Shown: positions 1 through 6,374, numbered from the stretch's first letter. The stretch: 6,501 nucleotides of DNA from an uncultured Eubacterium sp. (GCA_910579075.1 CAJTSV010000070.1:13797-20297), one strand, 5' to 3'. A program made the numbers and translations. Notes: generated by a model not told the origin, from the sequence alone.

Positions 1-168
1 AGGCTCGTGGCCGGCTCCGCCGCCGGAAATAACGGCTACCTTATCGCTCTTTTCCCGCCTCGCGATAACTTCCAGTTTTTCGGTATACACCAGTTCCGGA
101 TGCGACAGCTCCATTCCTTTCAGAAGCTCCGATACGACATGCTCCGGTTTGTTTATTATTTTTTTCAT
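1..168 (-). CDS. dhaK: DhaK, dihydroxyacetone kinase substrate-binding subunit (N-terminal 56 residues, runs off window)
   Basis: DhaK binds dihydroxyacetone covalently and, with DhaL (ADP/ATP carrier) and DhaM (PTS phosphoryl donor), forms the cytoplasmic PEP-dependent dihydroxyacetone kinase. Only the N-terminus is present: it starts MKKIINKPEHVVSELLKGME and continues through HPELVY to SGGGAGHEP at residues 48-56, the DhaK glycine-rich substrate loop. By alignment from memory, His54 corresponds to E. coli DhaK His56, a catalytic/substrate-contact residue. Ala52 sits where E. coli has Ser, a conservative change. The active-site histidine that forms the hemiaminal lies beyond the window. The ATG at 168-166 has a purine-rich ribosome site (GGGAGA, 6 nt spacing). 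The gene follows livF by 78 bp with no visible terminator or promoter between, so readthrough is possible. Whether dhaL and dhaM follow cannot be seen. The family call is firm despite the short length; a DhaK-like paralogue such as DhaQ cannot be excluded. Confidence 0.88.
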   Translation of the reverse strand, partial: MKKIINKPEHVVSELLKGMELSHPELVYTEKLEVIARREKSDKVAVISGGGAGHEP

Positions 169-190
169 GCACAGTCTCCCTTCTTTCCTT

Positions 191-246
191 CTATTTTTTT
201 ATTTTCTATTTTTTATTTTCTTTTTTTATTTTCTATGTTCTGTTTT
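191..246 (-). repeat. Degenerate ~14 bp tandem repeat in the livF-dhaK gap
   Basis: On the plus strand four units follow one another: 191-205, 206-219, 220-232 and 233-246. Each begins CT and has the general form CTATTTTTTTATTTT. Unit lengths are 15, 14, 13 and 14, and the last unit is the most diverged. On the transcribed minus strand this gives an A-rich, almost unstructured RNA between the livF stop and the dhaK ribosome site. I see no hairpin and no consensus promoter in it. It may simply reflect slippage in a low-complexity spacer, or act as an unstructured A-rich translation-enhancing leader for dhaK. Confidence 0.6.
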
Positions 247-955
247 CTATGCCTGTCCCAGATACGCATTTTTTACCCTCGGGTCATTCGCAATCTCTCT
301 GGCATCGCCCGACATCGATACCGTTCCGTTTTCCAGCACATAGGCACGGTTTGAAATGCCGAGCGCCATATTTGCATTCTGCTCAATCAGCAGGATGGTA
401 ACGCCCTGGGCATTGATGGATTTAATCAGGTCAAATATCTGGAGCACGATGTTCGGTGCCAGCCCAAGCGACGGCTCATCCAGCAGCAGCAGCTTGCGGG
501 CTGCTCATCAGCGCGCGCCCGATAGCCAGCATCTGCTGCTCCCCGCCCGACATCGTGCCGGCCGTCTGCCTGTTTCGTTCCTTCAATCTTGGAAACAGTT
601 CATAGACACGCGCATAGCCTTCTGCTATTTTTTTCTTATCCCTGACGATAAAAGCGCCCAGCCTTAAATTTTCTTCCACCGTCAGGCCCGGAAATACTTC
701 CCTTCCTTCCGGTGAAATGCTGATTCCTGTTTTGGTAATGTTATGGGGCGCTGTATTTGTAATGTCCGCCCCCTGAAACCGGACCGTCCCGCTTCCTGCT
801 TTTGCGATTCCGGTAATCGTGCTTAAAAGCGTGGATTTTCCGGCACCGTTGCTCCCAACCAGCGATACGATTTCGCCCTCTTTTACTTCCAGGCTGATGC
901 CCTTAAGCGCATGTATATTCCCATAATATGTATGCAGACCTTCTACTTTAAGCAC
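247..955 (-). pseudogene. livF: LivF-type ABC transporter ATPase, interrupted by a single-base frameshift
   Basis: This is the second ATPase of the Liv importer. It starts at GTG 955-953, overlapping the end of livG by 8 bp, with GGAGG about 9 nt upstream. The first frame carries Walker A (GSNGAGKST, residues 34-42), the LivF-typical PEGR segment (82-85) and the signature MSGGEQQMLAIGRAL (135-149). It then runs into ...MSSPQAAAAG and a stop at 476-478. Dropping one base at about 496-497 restores SSP-KLLLLDEPSLGLAPN (Walker B Asp159-Glu160), the IEQN switch segment normal for LivF, YVLENG, and a C-terminus ending AYLGQA at 247. The corrected product is 235 residues, close to E. coli LivF at about 237. 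As written, the first fragment ends before Walker B and the second lacks Walker A, so neither should hydrolyse ATP. The lesion could be a sequencing error or a true mutation. Family assignment is very secure. Confidence 0.93.
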
Positions 956-1718
956 TGATATCCACACCTCCCAGGTAAGCTTCAATAACTTTTGGATTGT
1001 TTGCGATTTCAGACGGCAGTCCCTGCGCAATCGGCTTCCCATGGTCTATCACATAAATCCGGTCTGAAATATTCATCACGACACTCATGTCATGCTCAAT
1101 CAGGATAATGGTATAGCCCCTCTTTTGCAGGCTGCGGATAAAGGCAAGCAGCTCCGCCGATTCCTGCGGGTTCATGCCGGCCGCCGGCTCATCGAGCAGC
1201 AGCACCTTTGCCCCGGTCGCAATCGCCCTCGCAATTTCCAGCTTCCGCTGGTCGCCATACGGAAGATTCTGCGCATAGTCGTCCCTGCGGTCATCCAGGC
1301 CGATGGATTTTAATATCTGTATTGCCTCAAGCACCTTCTCATCTTCTTCCCTGCGGAATCTCCGTGTGCGGAATACCGAATCCAGAAGCGAATACTGTGT
1401 ATTGATATGCGTTCCCACCAGTACGTTTTCCACAACCCTCAAATCCTGAAACAGCCGGATATTCTGAAATGTCCTTGAGATTCCTGCCTTCACAATCTCC
1501 TGCGGCTTCTGGTTATGGATTGGTTTTCCTTCAAACAGGATTTCGCCCTCGTCTATGGCATACACTCCTGTCAGCATGTTAAATATCGTTGTTTTTCCGG
1601 CCCCGTTCGGCCCGATAATGCTTACAATTTCACTTTTGTTTACTTCAAAGCCCACTTTATCAACTGCTACAATGCCGCCGAAGCGTTTTGTAATTCCCGT
1701 CACCTGCAATACTGCCAT
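948..1718 (-). CDS. livG: LivG-type ABC transporter ATP-binding protein
   Basis: This is a cytoplasmic ATPase of the Liv/HAAT importer, expected to pair with LivF on the LivH-LivM permease dimer. All nucleotide-binding motifs are present in 256 residues: Walker A GPNGAGKT (36-43), Q-loop RTFQNIRLFQ (82-91, Gln85), the LivG-style signature LPYGDQRKLEIARA (152-165) in place of LSGGQ, Walker B KVLLLDEP (171-178), and the switch histidine in IEHDMSVVM (His209). The long insert around residues 103-128 and the ending AYLGG are typical of LivG. The ATG start is supported by AGGAGG at 1728-1733, 9 nt upstream. It follows livM by 35 bp. Its last codons contain the GTG start of livF, which suggests translational coupling. 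Substrate specificity does not reside in this subunit. No missing residues are seen. Confidence 0.96.
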   Translation of the reverse strand: MAVLQVTGITKRFGGIVAVDKVGFEVNKSEIVSIIGPNGAGKTTIFNMLTGVYAIDEGEILFEGKPIHNQKPQEIVKAGISRTFQNIRLFQDLRVVENVLVGTHINTQYSLLDSVFRTRRFRREEDEKVLEAIQILKSIGLDDRRDDYAQNLPYGDQRKLEIARAIATGAKVLLLDEPAAGMNPQESAELLAFIRSLQKRGYTIILIEHDMSVVMNISDRIYVIDHGKPIAQGLPSEIANNPKVIEAYLGGVDISA

Positions 1719-1753
1719 ACCGGTTTTCCTCCTCTCCCTGCTGCCCCTGCCCG

Positions 1754-2815
1754 CTACTGTTCAGCCCCTGGCAGAACGGCAGCAGAATCCAGGCGGCTTT
1801 TCACCTGCTCTGATATTTTGTACGGCATCTGCGACTTCCAGCCGAGCAGCCCCTGCGGGCGGAACCGCATCATAATCACAAGAATCAGTCCATATACAAC
1901 AAAGCGGTAATCCATCAAAGACCTCGAAACCTCTGGAAATGAGATTAAAATTGCCGCACCTAAAAACATGCCCCTTATCGTGCCCATGCCGCCCAGAATG
2001 ACAATGCTTAAAATCAGTGTCGAGACGTCAAAGGTAAAGGTGTTCGGGTCAATATAGCCAATCATGACCGCATACAGCGCGCCCGCCGCCGCAGAGATAA
2101 CGGCCGACAGCACAAAGGCGAGTACCTTATAATATGTCACATTGATTCCCATCATAATGCCTGCCATTTCATCTGTCTTAATGGCCAGAAACGCCCTGCC
2201 TGTGCGGGATTTACAGACCGCATAGCAAAACAGCGCGGTCAGCAGAAGCATTGCCAGCATCAGGTAATAAAGCCCGTTATTTGCAATCGTCAGCTTATAT
2301 CCGAACACCGAAGGCGACGGAATATTTTTCACGCCGAGCGTGCCATTGGTTACCGGGTCCCAGTTCATTGCGACTGTCTTGACAATTTCCCCAAAGCCCA
2401 GCGTGACAATCGACAGGTATGTCCCCGACAGGCGCAGTGTCGGCAGTCCCACCAGCAGTCCCGAAAGCCCTGCCGCAAGCATGCCCAGGATAACAGCTGC
2501 AAAAAAGCCAAGCCCCAGCTTTACAGCCAGCAGGGACGCTGTATATGCCCCGATTGCCACAAATCCTGCATGCCCGAGGGACACAAGCCCGGTATAACCG
2601 ACCAGAATATTCAGCCCGAGCGCCAGCATCATGTAAATGCCGATTTTGACTGCCGTCGTTACGATATACTGGCTGCCTGCTGCAAACGGCAGCACAGTCA
2701 GAAGAACCGCGCCGGCTGCGGCAAGCGGAATTTTGTATTTATCTGTAAAATACTCGATATAATAAACTGCACTTTTATTTTTTGCTGTATCTGCACGATG
2801 CTGTTTCTTATCCAT
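1754..2815 (-). CDS. livM: LivM-type branched-chain/hydrophobic amino acid ABC permease
   Basis: This is an integral membrane permease of the BPD_transp_2 (LivHM) family, 353 residues, expected to form the channel with LivH. A charged N-terminus (about 1-28) is followed by hydrophobic segments near 30-46, 56-75, 80-100, 105-125, 183-202, 231-252, 265-290 and 306-318. The LivM hallmark GLNILVGYTGLVSLGHAGF lies at 67-85. The cytoplasmic coupling-loop sequence GRAFLAIKTDEMAG (206-219) runs into MGIN, GGMGTIRG is at 275-282, and RFRPQGLLG at 317-325 is the usual C-terminal landmark. The ATG at 2815 is only 4 bp after the livH stop, and its ribosome site (AAAGGTG) lies within the end of livH, so coupled translation is likely. 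The gene is intact. Confidence 0.96.
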   Translation of the reverse strand: MDKKQHRADTAKNKSAVYYIEYFTDKYKIPLAAAGAVLLTVLPFAAGSQYIVTTAVKIGIYMMLALGLNILVGYTGLVSLGHAGFVAIGAYTASLLAVKLGLGFFAAVILGMLAAGLSGLLVGLPTLRLSGTYLSIVTLGFGEIVKTVAMNWDPVTNGTLGVKNIPSPSVFGYKLTIANNGLYYLMLAMLLLTALFCYAVCKSRTGRAFLAIKTDEMAGIMMGINVTYYKVLAFVLSAVISAAAGALYAVMIGYIDPNTFTFDVSTLILSIVILGGMGTIRGMFLGAAILISFPEVSRSLMDYRFVVYGLILVIMMRFRPQGLLGWKSQMPYKISEQVKSRLDSAAVLPGAEQ

Positions 2816-2819
2816 ATCA

Positions 2820-3695
2820 TCACACCTTTGTTATTCCTTTCCTGCCAAATAAGCCGTTCGGCCTTACAATCAGCACTATAATTAAAATAACAAACGCCAT
2901 GCAGTCCCGGTAGGCAGAGCCAAGGAAGGTCGCTGCCATGCTTTCCGAAACGCCGACTAACAGTCCGCCTGCAAGCGCTCCCGGTATACTGCCGATTCCG
3001 CCCAGCACGGCTGCTGCAAATGCCTTCAGGCCTGCCATATATCCCATATTCGGATATACAATCTGGTAATACCCGCTGATCAGGCTGCCTGCGATTGCCG
3101 CAGAAACCCCGCCGGCAAAAAACGTAAACGAAATCACAAAATTGACATTCACGCCCATCAGGCTTGCGGCTTTTGCATTCTGTTCACACCCGCGCATGGC
3201 AAGCCCGGCTTTTGTCTTTTTTACAAGCAGTACTAAAAGCAGCATCAGCGCAAAGGAAATCAGGCAGATAAAAATCTGTGTCCACGTTATCTGCAGGGAA
3301 CCGGCCGAAATCGTGCCAAAGTCAAACAAAGCCGGAAACGTCTTTTTCTCACTGCCAAAATAAACGGTCAGCAGATTCTGGATAATATTCGAAATGCCGA
3401 TAGTCGTAATCAGCGATGCAATTCCAATCGAGTTCTTTTTGCGAAGCGGTTCCAGTGCCGTTTTATCAATCAGGATGCCCAGCAGCCCTGTCAGAATCAG
3501 GCTGAGCAGGATTGCCGGCACAATCCCGAAATTCAGGCTGACAAGCAAAAACGCTGCATGCGCACCGAACGCATAAATGCTGCCATGCGAAAAATTGACC
3601 AGGCGCAGTATGCCAAATACCAGGGAGTAACCGACCGCAAGCAGTGCATAACACATACCCAGTGTCAGCCCGTTAAATATCTGTTGTCCTATCAT
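2820..3695 (-). CDS. livH: LivH-type branched-chain/hydrophobic amino acid ABC permease
   Basis: This is the membrane permease partner of LivM, 291 residues, close to the usual LivH length. The N-terminal family signature is clear: NGLTLGMCYALLAVGYSLVF (8-27) followed by ILRLVNFSHG (29-38). Further landmarks are the ITTIGIS-like segment near 96-102, the coupling loop TKAGLAMRGCEQNAKAASLMG (161-181), LKAFAAAVLGGIGSIPGALAGG (223-244) and VRPNGLFGRKG (277-287). About eight hydrophobic segments are visible. The ATG at 3695 is preceded by a modest GGTGGA sequence. No in-frame alternative start is seen upstream through the livK-livH gap. That 78 bp gap holds a strong hairpin which may set permease expression lower than that of the binding protein. 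The coding sequence is intact. Confidence 0.96.
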   Translation of the reverse strand: MIGQQIFNGLTLGMCYALLAVGYSLVFGILRLVNFSHGSIYAFGAHAAFLLVSLNFGIVPAILLSLILTGLLGILIDKTALEPLRKKNSIGIASLITTIGISNIIQNLLTVYFGSEKKTFPALFDFGTISAGSLQITWTQIFICLISFALMLLLVLLVKKTKAGLAMRGCEQNAKAASLMGVNVNFVISFTFFAGGVSAAIAGSLISGYYQIVYPNMGYMAGLKAFAAAVLGGIGSIPGALAGGLLVGVSESMAATFLGSAYRDCMAFVILIIVLIVRPNGLFGRKGITKV

Positions 3696-3712
3696 ATGTC
3701 CACCATTCCAGA

Positions 3713-3750
3713 GCCGTGGCAGGTACCAGTGACAGAAGCCCTGCCACAGC
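3713..3750 (-). promoter_or_regulatory. GC-rich intercistronic stem-loop between livK and livH
   Basis: Plus-strand arms 3713-3723 (GCCGTGGCAGG) and 3740-3750 (CCTGCCACAGC) are complementary over 11 bp, with one G-T wobble in the RNA, and enclose a 16 nt loop. On the minus-strand transcript the hairpin begins 23 nt after the livK stop and ends 17 nt before the livH ATG. No U-tract follows, so it does not look like an intrinsic terminator. Hairpins in this position, between a binding-protein gene and its permease gene, are known in other importer operons to protect the upstream message from 3' exonucleases. That role here is inference from position. Confidence 0.7.
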
Positions 3751-3773
3751 CTCTCCTTTCCAGCCAGCCGAAG

Positions 3774-4934
3774 CTAATTCATCTTTACAAACCTGCCGTC
3801 CTGAATGACCACTTTTACAAACTGCTTGTCCACATTTCCCTCTGCATCAAATTTGGTATCTCCCGTAACACCTGCATAGCTGATTTCTGCCAGTGCATCG
3901 CGCACCGCCTGGGAATCCTGTGTCCCTGCCTTTTCAAGCGCTTCGAGCAGCATGCCTGCCGAATCATATGCCTGGGATGTCAGGGCGCTTGGCTTGCTGC
4001 CATATTCCTTTTCATATGCTTCAACATAAGCTTTGATATGTTCTTCCTCGGATTCCGAGAAAAAGATAACCGGAAAGCAGACTCCCTCAACCGCATCGCC
4101 GCCGAGTGAAATCAGCTGCTCGCTGTAGGCATTGGAAAAACCAACCACTTCGATATCCGGATTTATCTGTTTATACTGCTTTGCTACCGGTGCTACCAGA
4201 TTGTACATTCCGGCACAGATAACCACATCTGCGCCAGCCTGGTTTAATTTTGTAATCGCCGGGCTGTAATCGTCCGAGCCTTCTACCACTTCCTCATGTG
4301 CCACAATGCGGATGCCTTCCTCACCGAGGTTTTCCACCAGCTCTTTGATAACCTGTGAGGTATTCGTGCCCCAGTCTGTTTTAATCGAAATAATGCCGAT
4401 GTTCTTCTTTCCCAGGTCTTTTGCTGCGATTTCAATGCTGGCTGCCGCTTCTGCACTGATTACCGTATTATTGCGGAAAATAAAATCGCCTGCCACATTG
4501 TAATCCGGGTGGGATGCCGATGGAGAAATCTCAATAATTTTATTCTCCTGGTATATCGGAGCCGCTGTCAGGCATACGCCCGATGCAAAATGCCCGATTA
4601 CTCCGGCAATATCCCCTTCCCCGGCAATTTTCTGCGCAATCGTGGCTGCTTCTTCCGAAGAATTTTTGTCATCATACTGGACAATTTCAATCTGTTTTCC
4701 CAAAACCCCGCCCTTTTCGTTCCATTCCTTTACCATCAGTTCGGCTGCATTGGTAAATCCAATCCCATATTCGGCATTGTCGCCCGTCATCGGGCCTGCC
4801 ACTGCAATTTTAATCGTGTCCCCGCTGCTTCCCCCGGCACCGCCGCCGGTGCTTTCCTTACCACCGCATCCTGCCAGTCCTGCTGCCAGTGCCGCTGCCA
4901 TTATCAAACCTGCAATTTTTTTCATTTTTCTCAT
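3774..4934 (-). CDS. livK: Liv-type ABC transporter substrate-binding lipoprotein
   Basis: This is the extracellular amino-acid-binding lipoprotein of the importer (periplasmic-binding-protein family Peripla_BP_6), 386 residues. A basic N-terminus and hydrophobic stretch end in a lipobox, GLAGC, making Cys23 the lipidated residue. A Gly/Ser-rich linker (about 24-39) tethers the domain. The two-lobed fold starts at IKIAVAGPMTG (41-51). Family landmarks are VLGKQIEIVQYDD (77-89), GHFASGVCLTAAPIY (114-128), ISPSASHPDYN (136-146), TDWGTNTSQ (186-194) and AYDSAGMLLEAL (322-333). Ser118 and the Ser139/Ser141 region sit where LIV-binding proteins hold the ligand alpha-amino and carboxylate groups. 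Trp188 occupies the usual aromatic (Tyr) position. The ATG at 4934 fits an AAAGGA site better than the Met at codon 4. It lies 48 bp after cyuA, so the ligand may be cysteine-like, but this cannot be read from the sequence. The symbol follows the E. coli LivJ/LivK convention. Confidence 0.94.
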   Translation of the reverse strand: MRKMKKIAGLIMAAALAAGLAGCGGKESTGGGAGGSSGDTIKIAVAGPMTGDNAEYGIGFTNAAELMVKEWNEKGGVLGKQIEIVQYDDKNSSEEAATIAQKIAGEGDIAGVIGHFASGVCLTAAPIYQENKIIEISPSASHPDYNVAGDFIFRNNTVISAEAAASIEIAAKDLGKKNIGIISIKTDWGTNTSQVIKELVENLGEEGIRIVAHEEVVEGSDDYSPAITKLNQAGADVVICAGMYNLVAPVAKQYKQINPDIEVVGFSNAYSEQLISLGGDAVEGVCFPVIFFSESEEEHIKAYVEAYEKEYGSKPSALTSQAYDSAGMLLEALEKAGTQDSQAVRDALAEISYAGVTGDTKFDAEGNVDKQFVKVVIQDGRFVKMN

Positions 4935-4982
4935 ATAGCCGTTCCTTTCTGATTCCCCATAAATTAATCTGCTGATAGCTGC

Positions 4983-6239
4983 TTATTTCTCAAGCATTAT
5001 TTTCACAATTACTTCGTCCGTCTCTTTCATCCCCTCCTTTGCCAGCGTGACGACTCCGTCAATGGTTTTTTGAATGGTATCTTTGACAATGCCATCTCCC
5101 GACAGGAAGCATTTTCCTTTCAGGCTTATCATGGTAGCGACAATTGCCGCATCCACGGCAGATGCTATTTTTGCAGCACAGGAAGATTTTGCCCCGTCAC
5201 AGACAATTCCTGATACATTCGCCAGTGTATTCACGATTGTCTGGCTGATTTGTTCTTCCCTGCCGCCGTATAAATAGGTGATTCCGGCCCCTGCCCCTGC
5301 GGCTGCACTGACTGCACCGCAATACGCGGAAAGCCTTCCTATTTCTGATTTCTGGTAAATGGCCATCAGATTACTGATACACAGCGCCCGCAATATTTTT
5401 TCCTCACCGGCATCCAGCATATTTCCAAACTCAATAACCGGCAGTGAAACCGTCATCCCCTGATTGCCGCTTCCGGAATTGATAATGACCGGCAGCTCAC
5501 ATCCATTCATCCTGGCATCAGAGCCTGCCGCCGGCATCGCTTTTGCCCGGATTTTAACATCGTCTCCATAGACATCCAGCAGGACGGAGCCTACATTGAC
5601 ACCGTATTTATGTTTCAATCCTTCCCGCGCAATCTTTGTATTGCATTCAATCTGCGGCTCCAGTATCGGCCTGACCAGCTCCAGGTCTACATGGTCGGCA
5701 AAATCCAGGATGCTTGCAACATTCAGCACACTGTAATCTGCGCTCTGCGTTTCCCCGTCTTCTATTTGTTTTTGATATACAGTTTTTCCGTTTTTCTCTA
5801 TCCGTGTAATCCCGGTATGCGTCTTTACCAGCTCTACCAGCGAAGAATCCTCTCCTTTTTTCATACGCACAATCAAATGCAGCTTTTCGGAAGAATCCAG
5901 CAGCACTGTTTTGCAGAAGCCTTCTGCCAGCAGGCGTTTTGTTTCCGCGAGGTCTTCTTCCGTTACAGTCGTCAGCACTTCCAGGCTCCTTCCCGCATCG
6001 CCCCCTGTCATTCCGGCAAGCGCCGCCGCTTCGATTCCTTTCAGGTTCTTCGTCATAGGCACTACCACGCTTTTTGCATTCTTTATAATATTGGAACTGC
6101 ACGCAACCTGCATTTCATCAGGCCTGGCACCTAATACTTCCCTCGCTTTTGCAGATGCAAGGGCGATTGCAATCGGTTCTGTGCAGCCTAATGCAGGGAC
6201 TAATTCCGATTTTAAAATAGCAATGATGTTCTCGTACAT
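4983..6239 (-). CDS. cyuA: CyuA/YhaM (UPF0597) family L-cysteine desulfidase, serine-dehydratase-alpha-like
   Basis: Members of this family cleave L-cysteine to pyruvate, ammonia and hydrogen sulfide using a [4Fe-4S] cluster and are related to the iron-sulfur L-serine dehydratase alpha chain. The product is 418 residues from ATG 6239 (numbers below count from that ATG). Hallmarks are LVPALGCTEPIAIALA near the N-terminus (Cys19), INSGSGNQGMTVSLPV (253-268), AYCGAVSAAAGAGAG (305-319, Cys307) and VSGIVCDGAKSSCAAKI (342-358, Cys347 and Cys354). Cys19, 307, 347 and 354 are the likely cluster/active-site cysteines by family analogy. The protein is cytoplasmic, with no signal peptide. ATG 6239 has AGGTGA (6246-6251) at 6 nt spacing. 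An in-frame GTG at 6245 adds two residues and could use AGAGGA (6253-6258), so the start is ambiguous. It is first in the operon, 48 bp before livK with no clear terminator. Serine or another beta-substituted amino acid as substrate cannot be excluded. Confidence 0.9.
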   Translation of the reverse strand: MYENIIAILKSELVPALGCTEPIAIALASAKAREVLGARPDEMQVACSSNIIKNAKSVVVPMTKNLKGIEAAALAGMTGGDAGRSLEVLTTVTEEDLAETKRLLAEGFCKTVLLDSSEKLHLIVRMKKGEDSSLVELVKTHTGITRIEKNGKTVYQKQIEDGETQSADYSVLNVASILDFADHVDLELVRPILEPQIECNTKIAREGLKHKYGVNVGSVLLDVYGDDVKIRAKAMPAAGSDARMNGCELPVIINSGSGNQGMTVSLPVIEFGNMLDAGEEKILRALCISNLMAIYQKSEIGRLSAYCGAVSAAAGAGAGITYLYGGREEQISQTIVNTLANVSGIVCDGAKSSCAAKIASAVDAAIVATMISLKGKCFLSGDGIVKDTIQKTIDGVVTLAKEGMKETDEVIVKIMLEK

Positions 6240-6245
6240 ACCCAC

Positions 6246-6258
6246 TCACCTTTCCTCT
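6246..6258 (-). promoter_or_regulatory. Tandem Shine-Dalgarno sequences deciding the cyuA start
   Basis: AGAGGA (6253-6258) and AGGTGA (6246-6251), read on the minus strand, lie one after the other. AGGTGA is 6 nt from ATG 6239 but directly abuts GTG 6245. AGAGGA is 7 nt from GTG 6245. AGGTGA is the longer contiguous match to the anti-Shine-Dalgarno complement, and ATG is the stronger codon, so 6239 is preferred. Confidence 0.6.
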
Positions 6259-6280
6259 GTTGCCTGTCCGATTTGTTTTA

Positions 6281-6293
6281 ATGTGATACACAT
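6281..6293. promoter_or_regulatory. Perfect 5-3-5 inverted repeat at the predicted transcription start
   Basis: ATGTG-ATA-CACAT is a perfect dyad immediately downstream of the -10 box and would cover the expected +1 (about 6287). Its place is that of a repressor operator. It is short and lies in AT-rich DNA, so chance is a real alternative. The regulator is unknown. Confidence 0.35.
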
Positions 6294-6321
6294 ATTATAT
6301 CATGACTCCCTGGATTTTCAA
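6294..6321 (-). promoter_or_regulatory. Sigma-A promoter for the cyuA-liv operon
   Basis: Read on the minus strand, TTGAAA (6316-6321) and TATAAT (6294-6299) are separated by 16 bp. The -10 is a perfect consensus and the -35 has one mismatch to TTGACA. Predicted transcription begins near 6287, giving an untranslated leader of about 48 nt before ATG 6239, too short for a T-box or large riboswitch. AT-rich DNA upstream (6340-6430) could serve as an UP element. Confidence 0.8.
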
Positions 6322-6374
6322 TAGATTTATGCGCTATTTGCACTATATATCAAAACTTTGTTAAATATATTTAG

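Noticed and set aside
7..354. 115-codon plus-strand frame with a Phe-rich hydrophobic stretch
   Set aside because: The apparent membrane segment is just the T-rich tandem repeat translated; it is antisense to dhaK and livF.
481..493. CAG trinucleotide run as a slippage hotspot causing the livF frameshift
   Set aside because: It encodes the LLLL of Walker B and would change in steps of three; the extra base lies outside it at about 496-497.
3713..3750. Hairpin as an intrinsic terminator after livK
   Set aside because: No U-tract follows on the transcribed strand, and livHMGF lack another evident promoter, so full termination is unlikely.
3558..4109. 183-codon plus-strand open frame across the livK-livH junction
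   Set aside because: It is antisense to two well-supported genes, has a Cys/Ile-rich composition with no recognisable domain, and shows no clear ribosome site; it is a shadow of the minus-strand genes.
5647..6102. 151-codon minus-strand frame inside cyuA
   Set aside because: It lies wholly within cyuA in another frame, is very rich in Arg/Lys/Gly and resembles no family; it is an out-of-frame shadow.
5610..6134. 174-codon plus-strand frame antisense to cyuA
   Set aside because: It is Phe/Tyr/His/Cys-rich with no domain, and is explained by the reverse complement of cyuA codons.
6240..6287. Riboswitch or T-box leader before cyuA
   Set aside because: The predicted leader is only about 48 nt, with no conserved motif or terminator/antiterminator pair.
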